A stretch of 64,000 nt of DNA from Chaetorhynchus papuensis (taxonomy: Eukaryota; Chordata; Aves; Passeriformes; Rhipiduridae): positions 744,001-808,000 of the forward strand of contig VWYX01000202.1 in assembly GCA_013396525.1 (NCBI GenBank), read 5' to 3'. This document shows, in pieces, positions 14,001 through 25,878 of the stretch. The notes under the pieces were generated by a model. The model saw nothing but the letters and a program-made list of their open reading frames with translations. It did no database searches and had not been told where the DNA came from. Positions within the stretch are counted from its first letter, which is position 1; the number at the start of each line of letters is the position of its first letter. Both the position numbers and the translations under genes were made by a program.

Positions 14001-17000
14001 CCTCTGTTTAAAGAAAAACTGAAAATTACTTATATTTGGGGGTGATGGCAAAGATTAGGTGCTCTCTTCCAGTCACTGAAAGAGAGAGCCATCTGAGCAA
14101 GTGCCTGTCTTAACGATGTGTACGTTAAGTTTGAATTAACTTCTCAATTCTGTGCTTGGTTGAAGTTTGAGCCAGAGTTTGAGGAAGGCTCAAAGCAGCT
14201 CATCACGTAAACAAATCCCTCCCCCGATTTTTTTTCCTGTAGGTTAGACCTCCAAAAGGGTAATTTCCTTTCCTTATGTTAAAAGAAAATCATCCTGAGT
14301 TTACCGGAAACCTGAAAATCCTTTAAAGTGGGCAAAAGGAGGTCGCTGTGCTGCGAGCCAGGAGCTGTGAAGTGCTGCCCGATCAGGGAATGCTGATTTT
14401 AATGAGGGCAGCTCTAATGACTCATCCTGACTCAGTGCCTTTTCATACAGAGCGTAATTAGATCGCCAGGGCAGAATGTGCTGGAGGTCAAAAGTGTAAG
14501 TGGATTTAAGGGGAAGAAAGAGGTGAGTTCGTGGGGGATGAGCTTGGGTGTCTGTGAGGGTTTTTAGTGGGTGGCCATTCATCGAGGCTGCTGTGGGGCA
14601 TGTTTGGGCTACTACAGCCCCAGAGAGTGGAAAGGTGGGAAAGTGGCTGAAGGCTGCTGAAATTGTAGGCAAACAAAATTGTCCTGTGGCATCAGTGTGT
14701 GCTTTTCCAGTGTTCAGGTTCTGTGAGCATTGCTCCAAGCTTCTCTTTTGTGAACATTAGGAGTGCACATCTGAGAATTAAAGGATGTACATAGCCACAG
14801 TCATGGTGCTGTTGGAGTGTTTGGTCCCTTTCAGAGATGTGCCAAGAGCACAGCCTGCTCTTTATCTGCTGTGGGTATCACGGCTGCACCTTGTATACTA
14901 CACAAAGAACAGGCAAAGTACAAGAAAATACTGAGGCTTTGTGCCATGGCCTGGCTAATTGTACCAGGACATTCAGGTCTGTCTTAAAACCCAAGGCCTG
15001 GGAATGCCACTCAGTTGGATTCAGTTTCACTTGATCTTCTGTTTAGAAATTCTGTGCTAAAAAGCTGTCACAGAAATAATTATAATGAGTTTAAGGAACC
15101 TGAGAATAATGGACTCATCCGATCACAAACTCGGGGAGCTCTGCGAGGAGGCAGTGTAAGTTCCCTGTTTTCCGTTGCCTGATTTTTACCCAACTCCCTA
15201 CATTTTTAGTGATCCCATTTAATCAAGGCTGTGTTATGCCAAGAATTAACACAGATGTTTGCAGGGAGAGCCCTCGTCCTGACAAATCTGTAGTTGATTT
15301 TCTGCAGCCCATGCACAGTAGTGGTGTCCAACACCCCTCTGGGGAAGCAGATTGGAAAGGGGCTGCCGGTCAGAAGGCAGGGAAGCAATTCCTCTTGCTA
15401 ACAGCACCACGTAAAGCATAAGTAAAATCTGGGGTAGGAAAGAACCTTTCAGCTCATGTCAAAATACAGCAAGCTGAGATGAAACTCTCTGGATCATCCT
15501 GAGGTTGGTACTGGGTAGTTTTAACCCTCTCTGAGGAATTAATTATGTTATTTCTAATTCAGCATTCTAAAAGAAACTCAAAGGACAGCATCAGGTTCCT
15601 CTGCTTCTGCTTTGGCCAGGCATAGCTCAGCTCTGGTCTGGATATTAAGGTTCTGTTGATACGAAGTATTGTATTTTGTGCTCCAGTTGTTTTTTTAATA
15701 TAATCTCATTTAATATGACAAACAAATCCCATGCTTTGAGCCTGATGGCAGGATCTTGTCTTGCCTGTCAAGATTTTAAATTCACGTTTGTCCGTGTTAT
15801 GTACCACTGAAGCAGTGGGATTACCTTCAAGTGGGAGGATTACAGAGGCTTGGCTATGAAACCACCATAATAACACAGAGCAGGTTGCTTTGCTGTTGCA
15901 CAACAAAATACAGAAGTTTGTAGGTGACATAGTAAAGTCCCTTTTTTTTATTATTCCTCTCCATAAAATTCTAAGTACTTAGCGGCTGTTTTTTATTATA
16001 CATGGGGATTTTTTGAATGCTGCTTTAGAAATTCCATTATAAGGAAATATTTATACCTCCTCTATGCTTATGTAATGAAGTGTAATTGTTGCTGTGTGAA
16101 TACATGAGATCTGTGAAGTCTCACAGAATTTCTCATTAAGCACAGAGGAGCAGTGGCCTTGGGAGCCAGTTCTCAGCTAGAACAGGCTCATCTCCAGCAG
16201 CAGAAACTACGTGTCTGGCCAAGGAGGAGTAGTCACAGGTAGGACTTTGTCGTGCCAGGATGATCCAGGATTATTCTCCATCACTTTCCAGGGATCAAGT
16301 TGAGGCGGAGTAGTCCACTCTGTGGATTCTCCTCTATAAAAATGCAAGTGATACTTGCTGTTCACCCCGTTTCCCCAACCATTCCACACCAGTTTCCAGA
16401 CACCTGGCATTTCTGGCTGCATCCTGTCATATCAGTAGTCTTATCTCCAGTTTATTTAGTCTTTCCCTCTGGTCTGAGGGCCTGGGATTGCCATAGGCCA
16501 TACCAATAAAGTCTAAAATGAAGAAAGCAGGAAGCACCTGGAACTTTTTGACACCAGGTTCCTTGTCCCTTTCAGGCTTGCCTTTCCAAACCCCATCCCT
16601 GCAAGCTCATGCAGTGCCTGGATATTGCACCTGTCCATGTTTCTGGCTCATATGTGCTTTTTCTTTTTACATCTGAGTCTTACCAGGAGTCTTTTTTTAT
16701 CTTCCCTGCTACCTTTGGTAGCTTCCTGCTCATCAGCATGGAGCATGCTTGAGCTTGGAGGAAGTGGTGCTGGAACATCAACCAGCTCTCCTGAACCTGT
16801 CTTTCTAGATCTGTGTCCCGTGCTATTCTTCCAAGCAGGTCTCTGAAGAGGCTGGAATTGGCTCTCTTGAAGCCCAGGAGATGCTGCTGTTGTCTGCCAC
16901 GTTGCCTCAGTATCCTGAACTCCATCTCATGGTCACTGCAGGCAAGGCTGCCCTGACCTTTGCATCCCAGACAAGGTCTGCCATGTTTGTGTATTTGAGA

Positions 17001-20000
17001 GCCAGCACAAGTATCTTATTTGTGGCTTCCTGAGCACCTGTATCAAGGAGGTGCCACGGAAACCTTCAGGAATCTGCCCCTCTGGCTGGGTGAGTGCCCT
17101 GTGAAGACCAGCGGCCTGTGAATTTTGGGCTTCTCGGAACGGTTTGTCCTAGAGCCCACAAAAAGTTGTTCTCTCTTTAGCTTTAGATAGCTGATGGGAA
17201 ATACTTCAAGATGTAACTAGTTGAAGCACTACAGTGACTATAATATAATGACATTTGCAGCATGCCTTAGGTCCTGAAGTAAGACTCAAGGACAAGCTTT
17301 AAATAAATCACAAAACCACTTGGAAACTTTTGTGTCAGAAGTTCAGCCCCTAATAAATGATTCAGCTTCGAGGCAGGTCACAGCCACTTCCCCTCCTTTG
17401 CCTTCTCCCTCTCCCTTCACATGAATAAAAAAAAGGAAAAGAGTGCACTGGAAAAGGATGAACTGCTGATTTTAAAGAAAATGGAAATATTTTTTGCTTT
17501 ATAGCAGAGAGCAGTGCACAACCCCCAGTGCAATGTGCTGGATTTTGTGCTCAGATACGATAGCACGGCATTACTCCATTACTGTCTGCCCTCCTATTTA
17601 TTACCAGGACAAGAGGCACATTGTGAGCACGGCTCTTCATTTTCTCTTTGCTCATTTCCTATTGCTGTACTGGTGTTGAGCAGGCTTGTGCTTAAACTTG
17701 ACGAGACCAGAATTAAACCATATCCTGAGAAACAGAAGATATTCTTCATCTGACTGATATGCTGGTGGTAGGATTTTTTGTTTGTTTGTTTGTTTCCACT
17801 GCCAACAGTTTTGTTAGGAAAAACAAAGAATTTAAATCTATGCTTTAAAGGGTACATTTTCTTTATTCCTTGAGCAATAAAACTGACAGTGTTCATGGAA
17901 GCTCTGGCTTCTTTCAAGTTGTGTTTATTCTTTCTATATAAATGAAAGCAAAGCGAGGCTTTTGAAGCCCTCTCACTTTCCTGAAGGCTGGAAATGACAC
18001 AGCCGAGTCCCAGGCTTCATTCACACTTCTCCTGTGCAGGGCTTCATAGCTGATACTGTGAGATGGAGCTATTTATGCTTTGCTGAGTTAAAATGCAGCC
18101 TGTTAACTTGTGAATGTGTGTCAACTGATCAGTTAAGGAGGGACAAATTGTCTTAAGCCACTGGTGGTTAATACTGAAGCTAAAGCAAACACGAAAGGGT
18201 TTTGCTGTTCGTGGCCTGTGCCCTGGATTCTGAATCACGAGCCATTGTTCTCGGTGCCTTCCAGAATGTTTGGATTTGTGAAACTTGGCTTCTGAGGCAA
18301 CAAAGGCACTGACAACTGCTCTTTCTAAGCCATCTTTCCTTTCTATTTTTGTGGTTGACCTCTGCAGTGCTCAGTGTGAACTTTGCTTTTTGCAGGATCT
18401 CCAGGCGTGGGTGAACGGCGCTCACGAGAACGGCTTTGTCCTCGTCTCCTTCGGCGCTGGAGTGAAGTACCTGCCAGAAGACATCGCCAATAAGTTGGCA
18501 CACGCCCTGGCCAGGCTGCCCCAGAGGGTTATCTGGAGGTAAGGGCAGTGTTGGAGGAACTTGGGGTGGGTTGGAGCATGCTTGTTTCCTGCTGGAGTTG
18601 CAGGAGCTGAAACTGAGATTGCCTAGGTGGCACGAACAATGTGACAGTCCCAAAAAACACTCGGTGTGAAAGTATTGCAATATTCTGATAACAAGGAGAA
18701 GCAGTTATTGGTGTAGCAGAATAAGGCACAGGTTACACTCCTAGGCTGAATTTATATCCTTGGAAGGATTGGGGCCAGTGAAAACAGGCTGAGGTTATAA
18801 CATTTAGGGCATACTGTCACTATTTTTGATGAAGAAACTACCCCAGGGCTCAAGAATGAATCCTGATGATGAAAATCCTCTGTTTTCTGTGTTCTTCCCC
18901 CTTTTTCCTCTTTTTTAGGCCCCTTTTCCTCTTTTATGTGTAAACATAGGCTTTCATTACTGATTTTCCCATTTGCTTGTTCTTCTGTGAGAAACTGAAG
19001 GAAGAGTTTTCAGGAGTCAGAATCAGTAAAAAGTATTCTCAGTTCTAAAAACATCTTGAGTGGTGCTCTCAACTCCCCGTAAAAATCCAAAATCTGTTGA
19101 GTCAGCTCTGCTTCGCGTCAAGCATCGCTGATATAATTTGGAATTCATGTGAACCATTTTTTTCCAGATAATCAGTGTCTTACATCTCATGTGGGTGTCT
19201 CAAAACCCTGCCATGCTCTTGGGGTTGTGTTAACAGTCTTGGTGGCCTGTTCCCCACCTTCTCTTAGGGAGTGTCCTCGCTGCTGTGTGTAGTTCAAGGA
19301 GCAAACCCCACTAATGAGCAGGAAAATGGGAATTTTCCAGGCTTTGGCACTGAAGCTGTTGTGGAGGTTGCATCAGTTCTTGTGTGGGATAGAGTTACTG
19401 TTTCCTTATGAGCCCCACAACACTGCTTGGCTTCCAGTTAGTAATCCCAATTTATCTTACTGCTTTTCTTCTCTCCTTTTATTATGTTTTCCCTGGAATA
19501 TTTATCTTTAGGAAGCATCCCCTTTTTGTAGTAAATAAATGGAGAGGATTTTTCTTGAGGATAGCTTTTTTTAATGCCAACCCAACAATTTCATTTGAAG
19601 CCTTCTATTAAAATTTAGGTATTTGTTCATCTGTCAGGTGTAACTTGGAGTTTTTTGGGGATGTGGGGTTTGGTTTTGTTCCTCAGATCACAGACCTGTG
19701 TGTTGGACAGAAATGTGGTGAGCACTGCTTGGTCTTGCATCACAATGCTAAATCAAGGGATTTTTGTAGTTCTTTATGCCCGTCTGGTTAGAGAGGACAA
19801 ACCAGTAACACAGTTACCTGCTTTTACATAACTTAGCATGAATAACTTAGTCTTTTTTCAGCATACAGAAGTACAAGCCAGTTGTAACAATGTATGTCTT
19901 GCTTAATTGGCAATGTGTAGGTGATTCTTTCTGAAGTTAGGGTTCCAATCCTCTCTAATGAACAGAACAGCACTGTCCTTTAGTGGTCATTTTGGAGGGT

Positions 20001-22796
20001 TTGATAACTGTTTCCATTTGATGTTACTGGTTTAGGTTTTCAGGAAACAAACCAAGGAATTTAGGCAACAATACCAAGCTGATCGAATGGTTACCACAAA
20101 ATGACCTCCTTGGTGAGTATCTGTTTCCATTATTTATTGCTTAGTCTCACTTGAGTTCAGTTCGTTCTTTCAAAAATATTCTACTGAATTAGCAGTTATT
20201 ACAAAGCCAGCATAATTTCTGTCACGGAAGTCACAGAGCAAGAACATTAGATTAGGATCTGAAGGCAGAATTGAACACCTCTCTGTTAATTGTCTTTTCT
20301 CTGATAAGAATTTCATGTTTTCCTTAAGTTCAAACGCTCTTCAAGGAGGAGTCATAAAACTGAGCTATGTTCACATAGCACCAGAATAAGCTTTAGGAGT
20401 CTGTAAATACTGTTTTATACAGTTACTTCTGTCCAAGAAAGCTCTACCAGAACCTGGGTGCGTGTTGCAAGCTGATAATCTTTCTGTTGATCTGAGGTCT
20501 CCAGGTTCTCAGGGGGAGATAAAACTTGATATTTTGTTTTTCTTTTCCTTCCCTGTCAAAAGGGTACCTGAGACCCTTGCAGATCTGAGAGGCCACAGAA
20601 TATTTGACTCTTTCTGGGAGACCTGGATGTCGATGTGTTCCCAAAACAGCTCCGATGGGAGCTGATGAGTGCATTAAGCATTGGTGTGTGTGTGTTTGTG
20701 AGCTGGAGAATTTCCCATCCCGTAGTGATTAGGCAGATGACTCCTAAAGCAGGTGGATTTGTTTTGGTTACAGGATTGCTCTGAGGCAGGCTGCTTTTTC
20801 CATTACATGAGGCTGTTGCTCTGATGGTCAGATCTTGCTAACCTCAAGTAAGGCACGTGAAGCTTTAGGGAGAGCGTGACATCGGTTGTCCTGCCATTGA
20901 AAAAGCTGTATTTTTTACAAAACCGTGCTCCCCCTCACTCACGTGTTCTGCTGGACCCGCAGCTACTCAGGAGTAGGCAATGCATATTAATTACTCCATT
21001 AATCATTTTACACAACTCACACACGTGAGAATTTTCTTTGCTTTGGCTGCTCCCTCTCAGTGTATAAGGAAATGATTTAATGCATGAGGAATTTCACCAG
21101 AGTGGGTCTAGGGAGAACTTCAGAGCAAGCTGCAGTAGTTTTTACCTGCCCGAGTTGCAGCCATAGAAACACGGTGATAAGCTTGTCGTACCTGGGTGCT
21201 TCAGTAACTTAATATAAAGGAGATAGAAGTGCATTTTGTAACCTTCATACCTCCTGTGGTTCCAGGTCACTCTAGCATTAAAGCTTTCCTCAGCCACGGA
21301 GGCTTGAACAGCATTTTTGAAACCATGTACCACGGGGTCCCGGTGGTGGGCATTCCCCTCTTCGGAGACCATTATGATACCATGACCCGTGTGCAGGCCA
21401 AAGGCATGGGAATACTGCTGAACTGGAAGACCATGACTGAGAGTGAATTGTATGAAGCCCTAGTAAAAGTTATTAATGATCCCAGGTAAGGAATGAGCGA
21501 TTGTGTGTTAAATGTGGATATGAAACCTTTGTGCTGTGGAAAAAAACCTGCGTTTCGTTGTTTGTGTGTGCAGTTGAGGCAAGTCCGGATGTTTGTCCCG
21601 TTTCCCAAGATTACCCAATGGCTGAGGTTTCTGTGTGGGTGCTGGGCTCATTGCTCAGCACCAGAACTCAATTGCCTCGCTTGCTCTTTGTAGCAGTTGC
21701 CGTATGGAGGGCACAGAGGTTATGGAAACAAACCTGTCGTGACTTACTCCATGTTGCAGACCTCGGTGTCTTGTCTTGATTACTCCATATGAGCAGTCTG
21801 GCTGTGGTGCTACCTGCAGGGCCTGGAGCATGATACATGTACATGGTTTGGGTTGTAGCTAAAATGGGGAGGTATTCAGAAAGAGTGACTCTAAGTTCCG
21901 TGATTTTATTATAAAATAATAATATTTAAAGTGTTGTTTTCCTGTTCCGGCCAGCAGTACCTCTCATCTCCAGATTAAAAATAGGGTTAGCTGGCAGTAT
22001 GTTGTATTGGGCTAACCCTAATTTTGAAATGTGGTGCTGTTGATGCTTCTTGCTTTCATGGGAGCCAAGTCTTTCTGGGAAAGGAGAATCCTGTCAGGAG
22101 CCAGCGACAGAGAGGAGGAATGTTGATAGTGACCTTGATAACATCAGTTGCATCACCTTCCCCTTGTGCAATTATCCTTGGTATAAAGGCAAGGTCTGTG
22201 TAAATAACCTGCCGACCCTGCAGGCAGGAGGGGAAGAATTTGCAAGGATCAGCTGCCGGGGTGAAAAGCCAAAAGTTTTGGGTGAAACTCCGGACCCGGG
22301 CGGAAATGGTTTATTGCAAAATCAAACTCGGGTTTCTCGCTGTGGTAATTCAGTAATTTCTCTGGTAATTCAGTTGCACAATAACATGAGATGACAGCTT
22401 TTCCTTTCTCCGTGTTTGCTTGCCTCCCCCAGCTACCGGCAGCGGGCACAGAGGCTGTCGGAGATCCACAAGGACCAGCCTGGGCACCCCGTGAACCGGA
22501 CTGTGTACTGGATCAATTACATCCTGCGCCACAACGGAGCCCAGCATCTGCGCGCCGCTGTTTACAGCATCTCCCTGTTTCAGTATTTCTTACTGGATAT
22601 TGCCTTGGTCCTACTAGTGGGTGCTGCCTTACTTTACTATGTTTTGGCCAGGATGGCAAAATTAATCTGCAAGCAGAGCAAGCATCTCTGGTCAAATGAC
22701 AAACATAGCGCTGTTAATGGACACTACCAGAACGGGATCCCCAATGGCAAGTATAGAAGAAACGGCCACATTAAGCATGAAAAGAAGGTGAAATGA
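4233..22796 (+). CDS. UGT8: UGT8: 2-hydroxyacylsphingosine 1-beta-galactosyltransferase (ceramide UDP-galactosyltransferase), five coding exons
   Basis: This enzyme transfers galactose from UDP-galactose to ceramide in the ER lumen, making galactosylceramide for myelin and, after sulfation, sulfatide. The five exons join without frame error to 541 codons plus TGA, the family's normal length. Visible parts: signal peptide about residues 1-20 ending in A-R-A; acceptor-binding N-terminal half; UGT signature from W340 (WLPQND) through the SHGG at 357-360 to the GDHYD motif at 381-385; one membrane segment about 472-492; a short basic cytosolic tail ending in KKVK, a dilysine ER-retrieval signal. 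N-glycosylation sequons are at N78, N333 and N442. All introns have GT and AG ends. The start was chosen because it directly follows a good acceptor, matches the family's conserved N-terminus and opens a signal peptide. No defect is seen. The identification is by recognition of the sequence; synteny with NDST4 agrees. Confidence 0.97.
7428..7514. repeat. 15-bp direct repeats flanking an AT-rich core
   Basis: The 15-mer CTGACCCAGCTTTGC occurs at 7428-7442 and again at 7500-7514, separated by a core dominated by TA repeats (about 7461-7493). Weaker similarity continues past each copy to a shared AATATT, so this looks like an imperfect local duplication later invaded or expanded by a TA microsatellite. 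Confidence 0.7.
7621..8060. promoter_or_regulatory. Intronic CpG-rich island
   Basis: GC content rises sharply against the AT-rich intron, and I count by eye about 31 CpG dinucleotides in this roughly 440-base stretch, where neighbouring stretches of the same size have only a handful. Several open frames cross it on both strands, which is expected of GC-rich DNA and is not evidence of coding. It could be an internal promoter or enhancer, or simply a GC-rich relic. No TATA box or splice donor stands out. The regulatory assignment is inference. Confidence 0.4.
11664..11690. repeat. (TA)n microsatellite
   Basis: An uninterrupted alternating TA run of about 24 bases in the large UGT8 intron. Similar shorter runs lie near 7463-7490 and 10584-10596. 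Confidence 0.9.
16690..17060 (-). mobile_element. CR1 LINE ORF2 remnant
   Basis: Read on the minus strand the DNA encodes a degenerate stretch typical of the CR1 ORF2 segment between endonuclease and reverse transcriptase: 'DLVWDAKVRAALP', 'VTMRWSSG' with a disrupted 'HEMEF', 'LGFKRANSSLFRDLLGRI', 'QESWLMFQHHFLQAQ', then 'SRKLPKVAGK'. Stop codons and small frame disruptions break it, so it is dead. Boundaries are approximate; the sequence from about 17.06 to 17.13 kb may also belong to it. It lies antisense inside the UGT8 intron. Confidence 0.65.
17775..17796. repeat. (TTTG)n simple repeat
   Basis: A short run of TTTG/TTG units in the UGT8 intron. Confidence 0.8.
18396..18538 (+). CDS. UGT8: UGT8 coding exon 2 (residues 275-322)
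   Basis: A 143-base exon beginning with DLQAWVNGAHENGF and including the conserved VLVSFGAGVKYL strand-loop near residues 289-300, the start of the UDP-sugar-binding C-terminal half. The acceptor is TTTTTGCAG and the donor GTAAGG; the last codon (R322) is split 2+1 with the next exon. Confidence 0.96.
18539..20035 (+). other. UGT8: UGT8 intron between coding exons 2 and 3
   Basis: About 1.5 kb with GTAAGG donor and a TTTAG acceptor. It is unique AT-rich sequence, and I see no repeat or extra exon in it. Confidence 0.9.
20036..20112 (+). CDS. UGT8: UGT8 coding exon 3 (residues 322-348)
   Basis: A 77-base exon completing R322 and reading FSGNKPRNLGNNTKLIEWLP then QNDLLG. It holds the N333 sequon (N-N-T) and the first half of the UGT signature (WLPQND at 340-345), which contacts the UDP-sugar in the family. 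The donor is GTGAGT; the G348 codon is split 1+2. Confidence 0.96.
20113..21265 (+). other. UGT8: UGT8 intron between coding exons 3 and 4
   Basis: About 1.15 kb with GTGAGT donor and TTCCAG acceptor. It is unique sequence apart from a short TG run near 20682-20696, with no further exon seen. Confidence 0.9.
21266..21485 (+). CDS. UGT8: UGT8 coding exon 4 (residues 348-421)
   Basis: A 220-base exon carrying the core UGT signature: HSSIKAFLSHGGLNSIFET then a tyrosine-histidine-glycine and VPVVGIPLFGDHYD, residues about 349-385. This is the UDP-galactose-binding region and all the conserved His/Gly/Glu/Asp positions visible to me are kept. The acceptor is TTCCAG and the donor GTAAGG; the S421 codon is split 2+1. 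Confidence 0.97.
21486..22432 (+). other. UGT8: UGT8 intron between coding exons 4 and 5
   Basis: About 0.95 kb, with donor GTAAGG and acceptor CCTCCCCCAG. The sequence is unique, with a GC-richer patch near 22.20-22.31 kb. An open frame crosses its 3' part but has no independent support as an exon. Confidence 0.9.
22433..22796 (+). CDS. UGT8: UGT8 coding exon 5 (residues 421-541, stop)
   Basis: The last coding exon. It contains the lumenal stem with the N442 sequon (N-R-T), a hydrophobic membrane anchor about residues 472-492, and a basic cytosolic tail with GHYQNGIPNGKYRRNGHIK and a terminal KKVK. The two lysines at -3 and -4 form a dilysine ER-retrieval signal, matching the known ER location of ceramide galactosyltransferase. 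The stop is TGA at 22794-22796. Confidence 0.97.
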
Positions 22797-24443
22797 GCCA
22801 ACAGCCCCATGTAAAGTAGTAACGAATCAGATCAGTAATCGAATTTTATCGCTGTAACTTAGTCTAACAACTACTTAAAAACCTCGATAAGCAGTTCTAA
22901 CACTCCCCTTCAGTATGTAATATTATGTGACAAAATTCTACGGAACTAAGAGAAGTCTTTGAAAAAAAAAAAAAAGGCAAGCACAACCTAAAATGGAAAA
23001 TACTTTATTCTTAATACTGATGCAGAGAATTTATTTTGGCACTGAAGTTTTTAGAAGCCTTAATTCTCTAAAGTTCTATACAATGACCGTATTTATGAAT
23101 TTTCAGTTTTTAAAAGCTCAGTGTGTGTGTCCCAAATGCGGAGAGGTTTCCTTTTATTTGCAGAGGTGTTCTCCTTTTATTTTTTTATTCTTTGAATATA
23201 TCCATCCTTTTAGCTGAGGGAACTCTCTAGTGCTAGTTGTATGTTTCCTTTGTTGAAGGTTCAACCTGTTGTGTAAGAATGCTGTTTAAAACACAAATTA
23301 TTTCCCCCAGTCTTTATGCAAGAAATAGCAAGTTGTGGACTGAGAACACAGACGTTTAAAAAAAAAATAATCTTAATGAGCACTGAAGAAAAATGGCAAA
23401 AATATGTACTCGTTTTACTGATAAAGCTGCATGACTCTTCTGCTCGCTACCAGTACTTGGGAGAAAAGGGTCCTGAGCAAGTCTACAGTGTGTCCTAACT
23501 TTAACTGAGACAAAATTTTATTTGTCGCCTTTCTCTGCATACAGAATTTATGCCACGAAAATATTAGGGAGTCTTATTTCAGTTCCGAATACGGCTGTGT
23601 GGGAAGCAGATTTGCCTAATTAAGAAAAATAAGTGAAACAACAGCAACAAAAAAAAAAAAAAAAGAAAAAAAAAGGAAAAAAATAAGAACTTCCAAAAAC
23701 CTAGCCCTGTGCTTAGTGCAGAAGGTTTTGTAATGGCCCAGAGATGTGCAGACTCGAACCACTCCTTGGGGTTTGTTTAAAGGGAATGACCCCCACACAG
23801 CACTCCCCCCGTGTCCCCAGAGTTGAGTGTCTTTCCTGTTAATTCTCATTAAGTTCTTTCTGAATCGCAATGTTGTAGATGTTCTCTTTCAATGGTTGTA
23901 TCTGGAAAAACAGAACTATTACCTTCTAATAGTCTGGGCCACGCAATCCATGTTCCACGTAGTTGCCAATAGGAATTCCGTGCCGTGGGCGGTGTCCAGC
24001 TGTCCTGCCCGGGGCCGGTGGGATGTGTGGGGTGAGGCCTGGCCACCCAGCGTGCCGAGGTGGCCCCGTGTCCCCCTGCCTCCAACAATCTCCTTCAATC
24101 ATTGTCGCCGAGACGGGACGCTGGCGGTGGTGTGTGCTCCGAGGGCGGGAACGCCGGGCGCGGAATCGTTGCTGCCCTGCTGAACCAAAGTTGGCAACTA
24201 TGAGTTTTATTTCCATGTCATTCTGTTTACTTGGAATTTGCACTACACGCGTTGTGAGTGTACGCTTTATTTATTTGTAGTTCGAGGTCCCGTGGCTGAC
24301 AGAGAAAGGAGGGAAGCCCGTTTTGCCTTGTGTCGCTCACTAACATGGGAGGAGTTGGGGTGATGACGGGATGCTGAGCTCATCTTCATACACAGTGATG
24401 CGAAATTTCACCACCATTCCATCAGGAGCCTCGGTCCTACAGC

Positions 24444-24449
24444 AATAAA
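24444..24449 (+). promoter_or_regulatory. Candidate UGT8 poly(A) signal (proximal)
   Basis: Canonical AATAAA about 1.65 kb after the UGT8 stop codon; usage is unknown. Confidence 0.35.
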
Positions 24450-24749
24450 TAACAGTGCAGACGTGTTTCTAATATGCAGGGCAGCTACCTGTGCTGCTCT
24501 CTGAATACTTGAAGAAAAAAAAAAATGGTATTATAAATATAAGCCTCTTAGCTATACCTTTTTACAATCTTGCAGCCCGTGGCAACTACAGGAGCACACA
24601 GAGGCGATGAATGGTGGGATGGTGAGAAGACTTCGAGTGTATGAATGACTTGGTTTAAAATGTGGGGGTTTTTTGGCATTAAAGAAGGTACAAAAGCACT
24701 GACCGGATGATTAAGCATAATTTAATCTCCACTGTGATAAAACTTAAGC

Positions 24750-24755
24750 AATAAA
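24750..24755 (+). promoter_or_regulatory. Candidate UGT8 poly(A) signal (distal)
   Basis: Canonical AATAAA about 1.95 kb after the stop, followed within 30-40 bases by a TGTTGTTGG-type GT-rich element, as expected downstream of a cleavage site. Confidence 0.4.
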
Positions 24756-25878
24756 CATGGATTTAATAGAGAAATGCTGTTGTTGGAAGTATATTTTTGT
24801 TCACTTGAATGCTGGTCGTCTCAAAGTACCCACCGTGTGCGTGTATATAAATGTGGATGCTTATTAGGATGCACAGAGTTTTTCTTCTCAGTACTTACTG
24901 TGGTGCATGATGTGTATTTGAAATCAAAAATATTGCTAATTTTTGTGAGTGGAGATCGATTTCCTGTAGGAGCTTTGATTCAGTTGAAAGATAAAATGGT
25001 TACTTATATTTCTTACTTAGATTTCTTAATTAGATTTCAAATTTTTTGCAGTTGATGGACATACCTGGCACAGTGGTTTTTGTTTTGTTGTTTTCCTGTA
25101 CGTGGTAAATGCATCGTTTCAAAAGCAGGGCTGAAAGGATTTTCAGAGTGATGTTAGATGAGATGATGGATTTCTTGAGCAGTCTCTGTAGGTACAAACA
25201 TGCTGCAATTCTTTTGCAAGAAGAGGCAGTTGCTGCATCAATTGTATTGCCAAGTTCCTGAGGAGTTTGACTCACCTCATCTCTAGAAATACCTGTTGTG
25301 TTTCAACTTCCTTCTAAGTTCAAGTATGAGCTGTGTTTGTCTCAATCCCCTCTTTGCCACAGCAAGCAAATTGTTCCTGTGTTTCAGACACAGAATCTAG
25401 CAGTGATTGCCGCTGGTGCCCAGCCAGCGTTGAAATCAGCCAGGTGGCTGAAGAAATATTTTTAAAAGTGTTTAAAAATATATGTGTAACTCCAGACTGC
25501 ATCCCAGTACCTGGTCTGAGGCTTTAGTCACCCCTCTGATCAATATTAGTTACCACGCGTTGAACAGAGAAGACACCTAAAAGAAACTGAATTCATCTTC
25601 CAAGACAGTGCTCTGCCACTGGTTGGAAAATACCACAGTTGGGCCTTACTTATCCTAAGGAAAACTGCACCTTTTAAAAGTTGTAAACCTGATTTGTTTA
25701 CAGATGGGTGTATTTCCTCAAAAAAAAGCCAGCAAATGCTGAATCTCATTTCTCTTTAAAATAGCGAAACACACTGTGTTGTGCATTCCTGGTAACGGAA
25801 CAAAATTGGATAGAAAATACTGTATTCCTCATATATCGAGGGGATGGAAGGTTGAACAGTGTTTAGGGAAGTCCTGGA

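Larger units (their letters stand above)
5055..18395 (+). other. UGT8: UGT8 intron between coding exons 1 and 2 (13.3 kb)
   Basis: A large intron with donor GTAAGG and acceptor TTTTTGCAG. It contains AT microsatellites near 7.46, 10.58 and 11.67 kb, a short direct repeat around an AT-rich core at 7428-7514, a CpG-rich island at about 7.62-8.06 kb, a diverged tandem repeat near 13.54-13.63 kb, a minus-strand CR1 ORF2 remnant at about 16.69-17.06 kb and a (TTTG)n run near 17.78 kb. I see no further coding exon; the small open frames inside lack paired splice sites and recognisable protein content. Confidence 0.85.
22797..24775 (+). other. UGT8: Probable UGT8 3' UTR
   Basis: AT-rich sequence directly after the UGT8 stop, with A-rich tracts near 22961-22975 and 23650-23682 that could cause internal oligo-dT priming. 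Canonical AATAAA hexamers lie at 24444-24449 and 24750-24755; I take the second as the likely distal polyadenylation signal, which gives a 3' UTR of about 2 kb. The true end is not provable here. A CpG-rich patch sits at about 23.94-24.18 kb. Confidence 0.5.
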
